From Flavobacterium sp. (GTDB lineage: Bacteria; Bacteroidota; Bacteroidia; Flavobacteriales; Flavobacteriaceae): 64,000 nucleotides of DNA. The notes under the pieces were generated by a model, which did no database searches, was not told where the DNA came from, and saw only the letters and a program-made list of their open reading frames with translations. The position numbers were made by a program, and so were the translations under genes. Of this stretch, positions 52,944 to 62,051 are shown one piece after another. Within the stretch, counting starts at the first letter, position 1. Each line of letters starts with the position of its first letter. The DNA lies in NCBI RefSeq assembly GCF_029945805.1, contig NZ_JAQSDH010000049.1, forward strand, positions 51,416 through 115,415, written 5' to 3'.

Positions 52944-53795
52944 TTATTCTTCAGTTTTAGTCTCTGTAGCTTCTACTTCTGGAGCAGCTTCTACTTCAAC
53001 AACCGCTTCCACTTCTGGAGCAGCTTCAGCAACTGGCGCTTCAACAGCAGCAGTTACTTCTTCAACAGCAACAACTTCATTCGCCTCATCTCCTTCTTTA
53101 TCAGAAGTTCTGTTTGCCAATCCGTCAATAACTGCAGCAGTTACTAAAGATAAAATTTTATCAATTGATTTAGAAGCATCATCATTGGAAGGTATAACGT
53201 AATCTACTTCACGTGGATCAGAGTTAGTATCAACCATTGCGAAAACTGGAATGTTTAATTTTTGTGCTTCTTTTATTGCGATGTGTTCCGCTTTGATATC
53301 CACTACAAATAATGCAGCTGGAAGTCTAGACATATCAGAGATAGAACCTAAGTTTTTCTCCAATTTAGCACGAAGACGATCTACTTGAAGACGTTCTTTT
53401 TTAGACAAAGTCATGAAAGTTCCGTCTTTCTTCATTTTATCAATAGTAGCCATTTTTTTAACAGCTTTACGGATAGTAACGAAGTTGGTTAACATACCAC
53501 CAGGCCATCTTTCAGTGATGTAAGGCATGTTACAAGCTAATGCTTTTTCAGCAACGATATCTTTTGCTTGTTTTTTGGTAGCAACGAAAAGTATTTTTCT
53601 ACCAGATGCTGCAATTTTTTGCATAGCTTCAGAAGCTTCTTCAATTTTTGCAGCTGTTTTATATAGATTGATAATGTGGATTCCATTACGCTCCATATAG
53701 ATGTAAGGGGCCATATTTGGATCCCACTTACGAGTCATGTGTCCAAAGTGTACACCTGCCTCTAATAAATCTTTAACGTCAATTTTGTTTGCCAT
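52944..53795 (-). CDS. rpsB: 30S ribosomal protein S2
   Basis: A 283-residue protein with the S2 core (VKDLLEAGVHFGHMTRKWDP, RWPGGMLTNF, ALFVVDIKAEHIAIKEA). Beyond residue ~235 an acidic Ala/Glu/Val-rich tail of about 50 residues (repeats of EAAPEVEA) follows, common in Bacteroidota S2 but long here. Downstream of rpsI. Confidence 0.98.
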   Translation of the reverse strand: MANKIDVKDLLEAGVHFGHMTRKWDPNMAPYIYMERNGIHIINLYKTAAKIEEASEAMQKIAASGRKILFVATKKQAKDIVAEKALACNMPYITERWPGGMLTNFVTIRKAVKKMATIDKMKKDGTFMTLSKKERLQVDRLRAKLEKNLGSISDMSRLPAALFVVDIKAEHIAIKEAQKLNIPVFAMVDTNSDPREVDYVIPSNDDASKSIDKILSLVTAAVIDGLANRTSDKEGDEANEVVAVEEVTAAVEAPVAEAAPEVEAVVEVEAAPEVEATETKTEE

Positions 53796-53968
53796 TGTGT
53801 AATAGTTTACGTTCCGTGATTAGCAATGTTCTTTTGGCTGTTAGCTGTTAGCTATTGGCTTTAAGCTTCATTTAGATGCTAAACTAATTCCCTTTTTAAA
53901 AGGAATATCGACAACTTGTTTTTAATTTCTAATTTAATTGTAAAATTTTTGGTGATCTTAATAAAGTA

Positions 53969-53987
53969 CACTTCGACAAGCTCAGTG
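53969..53987. repeat. CTGAGCTTGTCGAAG dispersed repeat, second copy
   Basis: CACTTCGACAAGCTCAGTG is the exact reverse complement of the 19 bases at 30739-30757. It lies in the rpsI-rpsB spacer, 16 bases after the rpsI stop in gene direction. The same spacer (about 53836) carries a TTAGCTGTTAGCTATTGGC direct-repeat motif. Confidence 0.7.
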
Positions 53988-54002
53988 CAACATTGTATAA
54001 GA

Positions 54003-54389
54003 TTAACGTTTCGAGAATTGGAATCTCTTTCTCGCTTTTTTCTGACCGAATTTTTTACGTTCTACCATTCTTGGATCTCTTGTTAGCAATCCTTCTGGTT
54101 TCAAGATAGCTCTGTTTTCAGCATCAACTTCACACATTACGCGTGCTAATGCCATTCTTACAGCTTCTGCTTGTCCTGTTGAACCACCACCATAAACATT
54201 TACTTTTACATCAAAGTTTTCTGCATTGTTTGTCATAGACATTGGTTGCATAACTTTGTACTGTAAAGTTGCTGTTGGGAAGTAAGTTGCAAATTCTCTT
54301 TTGTTAACGGTGATTTTTCCTGTTCCTTCTGAAACATAAACACGCGCAACTGCACATTTTCTTCTACCGATTTTGTGAATAACTCCCAT
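54003..54389 (-). CDS. rpsI: 30S ribosomal protein S9
   Basis: A 128-residue protein, full length. Start MGVIHKIGRRKCAVARVYV, GGGSTGQAEAVRMALAR in the core and the basic C-terminal tail ending KRFQFSKR that reaches the P site. Its start overlaps the rplM stop by one base. Confidence 0.98.
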   Translation of the reverse strand: MGVIHKIGRRKCAVARVYVSEGTGKITVNKREFATYFPTATLQYKVMQPMSMTNNAENFDVKVNVYGGGSTGQAEAVRMALARVMCEVDAENRAILKPEGLLTRDPRMVERKKFGQKKARKRFQFSKR

Positions 54390-54844
54390 TACTTTAAGTC
54401 GTTAAGGTTAACGGTTTTTGGTTTTTGAGCCTCATGTTTGTGCCCTGTACCAACATTTACATTTAAATTTCGGAATAATTCAGCACCTAATTTGTTTTTA
54501 GGTAGCATTCCTTTTACAGCTTTTTCTACTAATAATGCAGGATTTTTTTGTTGCATTACTTTAGCAGTCAAACTTCTTTGTCCTCCTGGGTAACCTGTGT
54601 GACGAATGTACGTTTTTTCGTCAAGTTTGTTACCAGTTAGGTTGATTTTCTCTGCGTTGATAACAATTACGTTATCTCCACAATCAACGTGCGGGGTATA
54701 ACTTGGCTTGTATTTACCTCTTAAAAGCATCGCAACTTTTGAAGCAAAACGACCTAAGTTATGACCTTCTGCATCTACAACAATCCACTGCTTATCTGCA
54801 CCGGCTTTGTTAATAGAAACTGTCTTGTAGCTTAATGTGTTCAC
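54389..54844 (-). CDS. rplM: 50S ribosomal protein L13
   Basis: A 151-residue protein. NTLSYKTVSINKAGADKQW at the start, VDAEGHNLGRFAS, RGKYKPSYTPHVDCGD and HTGYPGGQR are the L13 marks. First gene of the ribosomal run with a strong promoter 46 bases upstream. Confidence 0.98.
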   Translation of the reverse strand: MNTLSYKTVSINKAGADKQWIVVDAEGHNLGRFASKVAMLLRGKYKPSYTPHVDCGDNVIVINAEKINLTGNKLDEKTYIRHTGYPGGQRSLTAKVMQQKNPALLVEKAVKGMLPKNKLGAELFRNLNVNVGTGHKHEAQKPKTVNLNDLK

Positions 54845-54889
54845 AATAATTTATTTTAATTAAACATTCCATTCCCAATAAAGGGAGTG

Positions 54890-54919
54890 CAAAAGTACAA
54901 TTATTTATCAATAAATCAA
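54890..54919 (-). promoter_or_regulatory. Promoter of the rplM-rpsI operon
   Basis: On the minus strand TTG (54919-54917), 19-base spacer, TACTTTTG (54897-54890), then an ACTCCC/GGGAAT hairpin at the start of the leader (54871-54888). A good consensus promoter. Confidence 0.7.
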
Positions 54920-55114
54920 GTGGCATTTTTTAAATATTTTTTGAAAGCAACTTTTTAGCCCTAAAATCCTTTGAATGAATGGGATTAGCAAAGAAAATAG
55001 CGTTCGTATTTGTTTAAATAACACTATAGTTATTAACAAAATTCTATCAACTTCTGTTTTTATTCAATGAATAGAGCACAAATTTTGTTATTTTTACAAC
55101 TTAAGCTACTATAA

Positions 55115-56137
55115 ATGAAATCGAAGGCCACACTAAAACAAATTGCAAAAGAATTGGGAGTTTCCGTTTCTACCGTTTCCAAGGCATTAAATGGAAGCCC
55201 AGAAATAAGTGAGCCGACAAAGAAACGCGTTCAGGAATACGCGAAGCTTAAAAACTACAAGCCAAATGTTATTGGGCTAAGCCTTAAAAACAGAAAGACT
55301 AAAACCATTGGCGTTATCATTCCAAACATTCTAAATCACTTCTTCGCCAAAGTTTTCAGCGGTATCGAAAAAGTTGCGGATGAAAAAGGATATAAACTAA
55401 TCACCTGCATTTCCAACGAATCGTCTGAGAAGGAAATCAATGCTCTCGAAATGTTAAGTAACGGAACCATTGACGGCTTTATTCTTTCTATAGCGGAAGA
55501 ATCACAAAAACTTCAAAAATTCGATCATTTTACTAGCATTATCAATGAAGGAATTCCAATTGTTATGTTTGACCGTATCGCTGACGAGGTAAATTGCGAT
55601 AAAGTTATTGTTGATGATTTTGAATCTGCAGTCAATGCAACGGAGCATTTAATTAAAACGGGCTGCAAAAAAATAGCATTACTTTCCTGCATCGACAACT
55701 TAAGTGTTGGCAAACTAAGAGCCAAAGGATTTTACCATGCCATGGAGAAACACAAGGTAAAGGTCGAAGAAAATTTGGTTATCCTAACAGAAAATTCAAA
55801 AGATTTTAATAAAAAAATTGGTGGCTTTTTCATCAAAAATAAACCCGATGGCGTTTTCGCACTTGACGAACACACCTCCGTAACAGCTATGAAATTAGGT
55901 ATTCTAAACGGGTATAAAATTCCTCAGGATTTATCCCTTATTGGTTTTGCTGACGGTGTTTGGTCGCGAAGAATGACTCCAAGTCTATCAACAGTGAGTC
56001 AACATGGACCTGAAATTGGAGAAGTTGCTGCCCAATTATTGATAGACAAATTAGAAAGCAAAGAAGAAACGTTTACCTTTTCAACAACAACCATTAAAAC
56101 CGAATTACGCCAACGCGATTCTACTAAAAAACTCTAG
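55115..56137 (+). CDS. LacI-family transcriptional regulator
   Basis: A 340-residue protein. N-terminal HTH (LKQIAKELGVSVSTVSKALNG, 8-28, in two runs) and hinge KNYKPNVIG, then a periplasmic-binding-protein-like effector domain (about 63-335; IIPNILNHFFAKVFSGIE, VIVDDFESA, DGVFALDEHTS). The ligand is probably a sugar. A near-palindrome AATAACACTATAGTTATT at 55017-55034 could be an operator. No sugar-use operon next to it in this window. Confidence 0.93.
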   Translation: MKSKATLKQIAKELGVSVSTVSKALNGSPEISEPTKKRVQEYAKLKNYKPNVIGLSLKNRKTKTIGVIIPNILNHFFAKVFSGIEKVADEKGYKLITCISNESSEKEINALEMLSNGTIDGFILSIAEESQKLQKFDHFTSIINEGIPIVMFDRIADEVNCDKVIVDDFESAVNATEHLIKTGCKKIALLSCIDNLSVGKLRAKGFYHAMEKHKVKVEENLVILTENSKDFNKKIGGFFIKNKPDGVFALDEHTSVTAMKLGILNGYKIPQDLSLIGFADGVWSRRMTPSLSTVSQHGPEIGEVAAQLLIDKLESKEETFTFSTTTIKTELRQRDSTKKL

Positions 56138-56248
56138 TTAGTAGTTAAATAGCGGTAATTTTATTAAATTGTAAACCTAAAGTACACTAACATTCGTGCA
56201 TAGGTTACAAGGAATTGAAATAAATTTGTTCCTGATAAAATTACATAA

Positions 56249-56788
56249 ATGAAAAAACTAGTACTTTCCTGCATTTCTATTATCGCTTTTAACTTTTGCC
56301 ACAGCCAATCAACGCCCGATGTTTTTGACATTGGGAGAAAAGGAACTGCTGAACAGGCTAAAGAAAAATTTAAAGAAAACCCAAACAGCTTTAATGTCGT
56401 AAATGACGAAGGATATTCTCCTTTACTACTTGCTTGTTATCGCGGCAACAATGACGTTGCTAAATTTTTAATTGAATCAGGAAGCGACATCAATGGTAAA
56501 AGTAAATTTGGAACTCCTTTAATGGCATGCATCGTTAAAGGAAATAATGAAATCGCAAAACTATTGATTGAGAATAAAGCGGATTTGAATTTCGCTGATG
56601 CTAGTGGAATGACAGCGTTAATTTATGCTGTGAATTTTAAAAACTATGAAATTGTGTCTTCTTTAGTAAAAGCTTCTGTAAATATCGACTTTAAAGACAG
56701 CAAAGATAAATCTGCTTTAGATTATGCCATTTTAATGAATGATGACCTATTAATTGAACTTTTAAAAAATAAAAATAAAAAACTATGA
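56249..56788 (+). CDS. Secreted ankyrin-repeat protein
   Basis: A 179-residue protein: signal peptide (KKLVLSCISIIAFNFCHSQ) and four to five ankyrin repeats (YSPLLLACYRGNNDVAKFLI, GTPLMACIVKGNNEIAKLLI, MTALIYAVNFKNYEIVSSLV, KSALDYAILMNDDLLIELL). Its ATGA overlap with the following T9SS gene indicates translational coupling, so the two probably act together at the envelope. Confidence 0.9.
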   Translation: MKKLVLSCISIIAFNFCHSQSTPDVFDIGRKGTAEQAKEKFKENPNSFNVVNDEGYSPLLLACYRGNNDVAKFLIESGSDINGKSKFGTPLMACIVKGNNEIAKLLIENKADLNFADASGMTALIYAVNFKNYEIVSSLVKASVNIDFKDSKDKSALDYAILMNDDLLIELLKNKNKKL

Positions 56789-57558
56789 AAAACGTTACGC
56801 TATCCTTCCTATCCTTATTTTTCTTCTCCACAATTTCCGCACAAACATTTAGTACTGGAACAATTACTTTTCCAGTACCTTTAAGCGAATATTCAGTAAA
56901 AATTGATGTAACCCCATCATTAGTAACACTGACACAAATAATGCCTGACGACAGATGGTACTCATTAGCTTTTGATAATGGAGGAGCAATGACAGGTCCG
57001 GCAGATATCATTGCTTTTATTAACACTACTACTATTTCAGACAGAACCTTAGGAGGATTTCAAGTTCCTGAAGCGGATCTAGTGCAAAGCTGGACAACTA
57101 TTTCAAACACCGTCGCTGGTACTACAAGAACAGTCGTTTCCACAAGATTACCCAATACTGGAGAACCGAACGATTATATTTTTTCGGCATCAGCTGGTTC
57201 AATAAATTTAGCATGTTCTCGTTCTTCTTCCGCTAGTTTTACATTAGCGCCTCATGGAGGATTGGCAAATGCTGTTTCTACTGCAAATTATGCCGTAACC
57301 TTAGCTAATACAGATTTTGCTGTTAATGATTTCAAAATTTTCCCTAATCCTGCTAAAGGGTTTACAAATATCGAATTGCCAACCAATGTTGATTCCGGAA
57401 TTGTAAAAATTTACGATGCCTTAGGAAGAGTGGTAAAAAATCAGTCCATTTCAACAACAGAAAATGAAATTAATACTTCAGAATTAACCGCGGGAACGTA
57501 TATGGTTGTTTTAAGATCAGATTACGGAAATGCTACAAAAACATTGATTATCGAATAA
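56785..57558 (+). CDS. T9SS-secreted protein coupled to ankyrin gene
   Basis: A 257-residue protein. Signal peptide (KNVTLSFLSLFFFSTISAQ), a beta-rich passenger of about 145 residues with no recognised enzymatic motif (IMPDDRWYSLAFDNGGAM looks like part of a DOMON-like beta sandwich), and a type A sorting domain from about residue 180 (KIFPNPAKGFTNIEL, ending TKTLIIE). Exported by the type IX system. Starts inside the ankyrin stop (ATGA). Confidence 0.85.
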   Translation: MKNVTLSFLSLFFFSTISAQTFSTGTITFPVPLSEYSVKIDVTPSLVTLTQIMPDDRWYSLAFDNGGAMTGPADIIAFINTTTISDRTLGGFQVPEADLVQSWTTISNTVAGTTRTVVSTRLPNTGEPNDYIFSASAGSINLACSRSSSASFTLAPHGGLANAVSTANYAVTLANTDFAVNDFKIFPNPAKGFTNIELPTNVDSGIVKIYDALGRVVKNQSISTTENEINTSELTAGTYMVVLRSDYGNATKTLIIE

Positions 57559-57578
57559 GTTAAAATCGCAAAAAAAAC

Positions 57579-57607
57579 AAAAAGCCAGAAAGTAATTCTG
57601 GCTTTTT
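57579..57607 (+). terminator. Terminator after the T9SS gene
   Basis: AAAAAGCCAGAA and TTCTGGCTTTTT, a perfect 12-bp stem with a five-base loop and T-rich tail. Confidence 0.88.
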
Positions 57608-57640
57608 GTTTGAAATATTTTATTGATAAATTGTAGCTTT

Positions 57641-57726
57641 TCATTTCGAATTTTGGAGAGAAATCACATTAAATTAGTAATGCAATTTAATTTAGATGAT
57701 GAGATTTCTCCTTCGTCGAAATGACA
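57641..57726. repeat. Long inverted repeat between the T9SS gene and polA
   Basis: TCATTTCGAATTTTGGAGAG... (57641-57668) is an imperfect inverse of GAGATTTCTCCTTCGTCGAA... (57701-57726). Between them ATTAAATT/AATTTAAT form an inner 8-bp stem. The right arm carries GTCATTTCGACGAAGG on the minus strand, close to the arms of the GIY-YIG unit (GTCATTTCCGCGAAGG). Confidence 0.6.
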
Positions 57727-57770
57727 AAAAGGGAGCGACTACCAACTAATAACTGAGCCCTGAAAACTTT

Positions 57771-60623
57771 TTAATGCGCTTCTAACCAATTTTTTCCCAT
57801 TCCAATTTCAACATCTAAAGGCACTGCCATTTTAAAAGCATTTTCCATTTCGTGTTTAATCATGGGTTGAATTTTCTCCAATTCGGAATTGTGGACGTCA
57901 AAAACAAGTTCGTCATGCACTTGCAATAACATTTTTGATTTCCAATTTTCATCTGTTAATTTTTTGTAGATATTAATCATTGCAATTTTGATAATATCTG
58001 CAGCACTTCCCTGAATTGGAGCGTTAACCGCATTTCGCTCTGCGCCACTTCTGACCATCATGTTGGCCGAATTGATATCTTTTAAATACCGACGTCTTCC
58101 TAAAACCGTTTGCACATACCCATTTTCACGCGCAAAATCGACTTGTTCTGACATATAGGCTTTCAGTTTGGGATACGTTTGATAATAGGCTTCAATCAAA
58201 TCGGCACTTTCTTTTCGAGATAATGAAGTTTGGTTACTTAATCCAAAAGCAGAAACGCCATATATGATTCCGAAATTTACCGTTTTGGCATTGCTTCGTT
58301 GTTCTTTTGTAACTTCTTCAAGTGCAACATTGAATACTTTCGCAGCGGTACTTTTGTGGATGTCTTCATGGTTTTGAAATGCTTTGATCATGTTTTCTTC
58401 GCCCGAAAGTGCCGCAATAATTCGAAGTTCTATTTGCGAATAATCGGCAGATACTAAGGTGTGATTTTCATCTCGTGCAATAAATGCTTTTCTGATTTGT
58501 CTTCCACGTTCAGTTCGAATCGGAATGTTTTGCAGATTCGGATTGTTCGAACTCAAACGACCGGTTGCTGCAACAGTTTGCATGTAATCAGTGTGAACGC
58601 GATGCGTATTTTTATCCACTTGGTTTGGTAACGCATCAATATAGGTACTTTGCAATTTCACCATTTGGCGCCATTCTAAAATATCGCGCACGATTTCATT
58701 ATCATTTGCCAAGTAGGATAACACTTCTTCACCCGTTGCGTATTGACCTGTTTTGGTTTTCTTTTGTTTGGCTCCGCCGATTTTTAGTTTATCAAATAAG
58801 ACATCTCCCAATTGTTTTGGAGAAGCTAAATTGAATTTTTCTCCAGCACTTTCATATATTTTTTGTTCCAATGCACCGCTTTCCTTCGCCATTTCCACTG
58901 ACATTTTCTTCAAAAAATCTTCGTCTAGATTGATACCTTCCATTTCCATTGCGGCCAACACTGGAATTAGTGGAATTTCGATTTCATCAAATAACTTTTT
59001 AGTTTCGGCTTTGTCTAAAATTGGACTGAAAACTTCTTTTAATTGTAATGTAATATCCGCATCTTCCGCAGCATATTCTTTAATATCTTCCAAAGCTACA
59101 TCCCGCATGGATTGTTGACCTTTACCTTTTTTTCCAATTAAGGTCTCGATAGATTTTGGCGAATATTTCAAATAAGTTTCCGATAAAACATCCATATTGT
59201 GACGCATGTCTGGATTAATTAGATAATGCGCGATCATCGTATCGAATAATTTTCCTTTGATTTGAATTCCGTATTTCGACAACACTTTTAAATCGTATTT
59301 CACATTTTGCCCGATTTTTTCAATGGCTTCACTTTCGAAAAAAGGTTTAAATTTTTCAACCAAAGCATGTGCTTCTTGTTGATTTTCGGAAACTGGAACA
59401 TAAAATGCTTTTCCCTTTTCCCATGAAAAAGACATCCCTACCAATTCGGCATTCAACGCATCGATTCCGGTAGTTTCAGTATCAAAACAAACCGAAGATT
59501 GGTTCATTAAGTTTTGCAAGAACAGTTTCGTTCCTAATTCGCCTTGAATACTCGTATAATTATGATCCGTGTTTTCTAGAGTTGCGTAATACGAATGTGG
59601 TTTTGCCTCTTCTCCTTCGTTATCGGAAAAACCGAATAAATCGAATTGATCTTCGTTGGATTTTTTTATGACCGTTTTTTTTGTGGCCTGCGGAATTTCA
59701 GAAGTGTTGCCATTGGTGTCTATTTCGTCATACTCTTTTCCAGTCCCAAAATATTTGTCAAACTGCGCTTTCATTTGACGGAATTCAAGTTCCTGAAACA
59801 ATGCATCCGTTTTTTCTACATCGGGTTTAGACAATTCGTAATCGGATGCATCAAAAGTCACCGGGCAATCTAATAGAATTCGCGCTAATTTTTTGGATAA
59901 GATTCCGAGTTCAGCATTAGCTTCAATTTTATCTTTCATCGCACCTTTTAGCTTATCGGTATTTGCTAAAAGATTTTCCATTGAACCAAATTCTTTCAAT
60001 AATTTTTTGGCGGTAACTTCACCAACTCCAGGTAATCCCGGAATATTATCGGCTGCATCGCCCATCATTCCAAGAAAATCAATGACTTGTTCTGGATGTT
60101 CAATTTCAAATTTGGCCAACACTTCTGGAATTCCCCAAATTTCTATGTCATTCCCCATTCTTGCGGGTTTGTACATAAAAATATTTTCAGAAACCAATTG
60201 GGCAAAATCCTTATCTGGTGTAACCATAAAGACTTGAAAATTTTCTTTTTCAGCTTGTTTTGCTAAAGTTCCAATTAAATCATCGGCTTCAAAACCGGCT
60301 TTTTCAATAATCGGAATGTGCATCGCTTTTAATAATTCTTGAATATACGGAACTGAAATTTTTATAGCTTCGGGTGTTTCGTCGCGATGTGCTTTGTATT
60401 CTTTGTACATTTCATAACGGTAATCACTTCCGCCCTTGTCAAACGCAACTGCTAAATGATCAGGTTTTTCGCGTTTGATGACATCCATTAAAGCATTCAT
60501 AAAGCCCATAATGGCAGAAGTATCCATACCTTTTGAATTGATCCGAGGGTTTTTTATAAAGGCATAATAACCCCGAAAAATCAAGGCATAAGCATCAAGA
60601 AGGAAAAGGCGTTTTTGTGACAT
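57771..60623 (-). CDS. polA: DNA polymerase I
   Basis: A 950-residue repair and replication polymerase. 5'-3' exonuclease domain (1-~290; SQKRLFLLDAYALIFRGYYA), intact 3'-5' exonuclease with FDTETTG (near 380), polymerase domain with motif A SADYSQIELRIIAAL and motif C VHDELVFDV. All three activities seem present. Standing alone on the minus strand with a long spacer upstream. Confidence 0.97.
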   Translation of the reverse strand: MSQKRLFLLDAYALIFRGYYAFIKNPRINSKGMDTSAIMGFMNALMDVIKREKPDHLAVAFDKGGSDYRYEMYKEYKAHRDETPEAIKISVPYIQELLKAMHIPIIEKAGFEADDLIGTLAKQAEKENFQVFMVTPDKDFAQLVSENIFMYKPARMGNDIEIWGIPEVLAKFEIEHPEQVIDFLGMMGDAADNIPGLPGVGEVTAKKLLKEFGSMENLLANTDKLKGAMKDKIEANAELGILSKKLARILLDCPVTFDASDYELSKPDVEKTDALFQELEFRQMKAQFDKYFGTGKEYDEIDTNGNTSEIPQATKKTVIKKSNEDQFDLFGFSDNEGEEAKPHSYYATLENTDHNYTSIQGELGTKLFLQNLMNQSSVCFDTETTGIDALNAELVGMSFSWEKGKAFYVPVSENQQEAHALVEKFKPFFESEAIEKIGQNVKYDLKVLSKYGIQIKGKLFDTMIAHYLINPDMRHNMDVLSETYLKYSPKSIETLIGKKGKGQQSMRDVALEDIKEYAAEDADITLQLKEVFSPILDKAETKKLFDEIEIPLIPVLAAMEMEGINLDEDFLKKMSVEMAKESGALEQKIYESAGEKFNLASPKQLGDVLFDKLKIGGAKQKKTKTGQYATGEEVLSYLANDNEIVRDILEWRQMVKLQSTYIDALPNQVDKNTHRVHTDYMQTVAATGRLSSNNPNLQNIPIRTERGRQIRKAFIARDENHTLVSADYSQIELRIIAALSGEENMIKAFQNHEDIHKSTAAKVFNVALEEVTKEQRSNAKTVNFGIIYGVSAFGLSNQTSLSRKESADLIEAYYQTYPKLKAYMSEQVDFARENGYVQTVLGRRRYLKDINSANMMVRSGAERNAVNAPIQGSAADIIKIAMINIYKKLTDENWKSKMLLQVHDELVFDVHNSELEKIQPMIKHEMENAFKMAVPLDVEIGMGKNWLEAH

Positions 60624-60741
60624 AATCGTATTGGTTTTAGATTCTAAAATACATTCAGAATGAGGTGTAAAAATAGGAATTTGAAATTAACCTTTTGGCA
60701 TAATCCTAAACTAAAGTTAAACTTTTTTAAACGTTTAGTTC

Positions 60742-60775
60742 TTCATCTCAACTTCATTTTACGCATGTAGTTTTG
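60742..60775 (+). promoter_or_regulatory. Promoter with TTCAT direct repeats, PepSY-like gene
   Basis: CTTCAT at 60741 and TTCAT at 60753 with an 11-base period, then 10 bases, then TAGTTTTG (60768-60775), an exact -7 box. The 20 bases across the repeats match those at 63586-63605 in 17 positions. Probably the binding site of the neighbouring OmpR-family regulator (inference). Confidence 0.65.
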
Positions 60776-60817
60776 CCCAGTACTCAAATGATAAAACAAT
60801 TTAAAATAATAGAAATA

Positions 60818-61282
60818 ATGAAAAGTTTACTCTTGATCGTATCGTTATTTTTCGCTGTTGTTCTGCATGCTCAAGATGAAAATTCAAAAGTTGTTGTACC
60901 GACACTTAAGGTGGTAAAAGAATTTCAAAAAGATTTCCCAAAGGTTAAAGCAGTTTGGAGAACAGATTACGCTGGAGCCGATAGCGATCAATTGTGTTAT
61001 GAAGGTGATTTTGTGGTGAACGAGATAAATATGACGGCAGTTTACAGTGCAATCGGAATATTTAAGGTCTTAGAAATTGAAATCAAACCAGCTGAAATTC
61101 CCGCTAAGGCAAGCAGTTATTTGGCAAAAAACTATCCAAAAAACAAAATTAATAAGGCGGCAAGAATGATGACAAACACTAACAATATCACCTATGAAAT
61201 AGGGATTACACTTAATGATAAATCGACAGATGCTGTTTTTAATAAAGAGGGAGATTTTTTAAGAATGGTTCAGAAGGATTAG
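60818..61282 (+). CDS. Secreted PepSY-like (BLIP-like) protein
   Basis: A 154-residue protein from the ATG at 60818: signal peptide (MKSLLLIVSLFFAVVLHAQ) and one PepSY-like/BLIP-like domain with VVKEFQKDFPKVKAVWR, DFVVNEINMTAVYSAIG, and a second half KASSYLAKNYPKNKINKAA...YEIGI. Such proteins often sit beside two-component systems in Bacteroidota and may act as periplasmic signals or inhibitors. An upstream in-frame ATG at 60773 sits inside the promoter and was rejected. The two-component pair follows after a terminator. Confidence 0.85.
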   Translation: MKSLLLIVSLFFAVVLHAQDENSKVVVPTLKVVKEFQKDFPKVKAVWRTDYAGADSDQLCYEGDFVVNEINMTAVYSAIGIFKVLEIEIKPAEIPAKASSYLAKNYPKNKINKAARMMTNTNNITYEIGITLNDKSTDAVFNKEGDFLRMVQKD

Positions 61283-61311
61283 AAATTTTGTTTTTAGAGA
61301 TTGTAGGTTGT

Positions 61312-61343
61312 AAAAGTCGGCGAAGGGATTTGCCGGCTTTTTT
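61312..61343 (+). terminator. Terminator between PepSY-like gene and response regulator
   Basis: AAGTCGGC pairs with GCCGGCTT (one G-T) and is followed by Ts. The regulator thus needs its own promoter or read-through. Confidence 0.75.
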
Positions 61344-61376
61344 GATTACTTTTACTAGTGCTTTTATACCTTATAT

Positions 61377-62051
61377 ATGAATGTTTTAATTGTTGAAGAT
61401 TACAAAGAACTCGCAACCGAATTGGTAGATTATCTTTCCAAAAATGGTTATTTATGCAAAGCGGTTACGACTTGTGAAGATGCACTGGAAGAGATTGCCG
61501 TGAACGATTATGATGCGATGTTGCTTGATTTGGGTTTACCCGATGGGAACGGTTTTGACATTCTGAAAGCTGTTCGGAAATTGAAATCAAAAATTGCTGT
61601 TATTGTGATTACGGCTCGTGGCGAACTGGATGACAAAATCAACGGATTGGAACTTGGAGCCGATGACTATTTGACAAAACCTTTCGCTTTAACCGAACTT
61701 GGCGCTCGATTGTTTGCTGTTATTAGAAGAATTCACGGGTTTACTGCGAACGAATTAAACATTCACGGATTTTCGATTCAGTTACAGGATTATAAAGTCA
61801 GTTTTGAAGACAAACCGATTGCTTTGACCAAAAAAGAATTTGATATTTTTCAATATTTAGCCTTGAATAAAAACCGAGTTATTACCCGATTGCAGCTTAC
61901 GGAACACGTTTGGGGTGATATTTTAGAAGTCAATTCTGATTCTAATTTTATAGATGTTCATGTTCGAAATCTCCGAAAAAAATTAGTGGCATTTTCGACT
62001 TTAGATTGGTTTGAAACCGTGAGAAATGTGGGTTACCGAATAACGTTGTAA
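61377..62051 (+). CDS. OmpR-family response regulator
   Basis: A 224-residue regulator. Receiver domain with D51 in LLDLGLPDG and K101-region LTKPFAL; C-terminal winged-helix DNA-binding domain (about 125-224) with ALTKKEFDIFQYLALN and VDVHVRNLRKKL-like recognition helix (here IDVHVRNLRKKL). The stop and the kinase start are adjacent without spacing. The TTCAT-N6-TTCAT sites with 11-base period suit a tandem-dimer OmpR/PhoB type of binding. Confidence 0.95.
   Translation: MNVLIVEDYKELATELVDYLSKNGYLCKAVTTCEDALEEIAVNDYDAMLLDLGLPDGNGFDILKAVRKLKSKIAVIVITARGELDDKINGLELGADDYLTKPFALTELGARLFAVIRRIHGFTANELNIHGFSIQLQDYKVSFEDKPIALTKKEFDIFQYLALNKNRVITRLQLTEHVWGDILEVNSDSNFIDVHVRNLRKKLVAFSTLDWFETVRNVGYRITL

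Noticed and set aside
54845..55114. Ribosomal-protein leader or riboswitch upstream of rplM
   Set aside because: Only a simple promoter and a short hairpin were seen; no known leader architecture could be supported.
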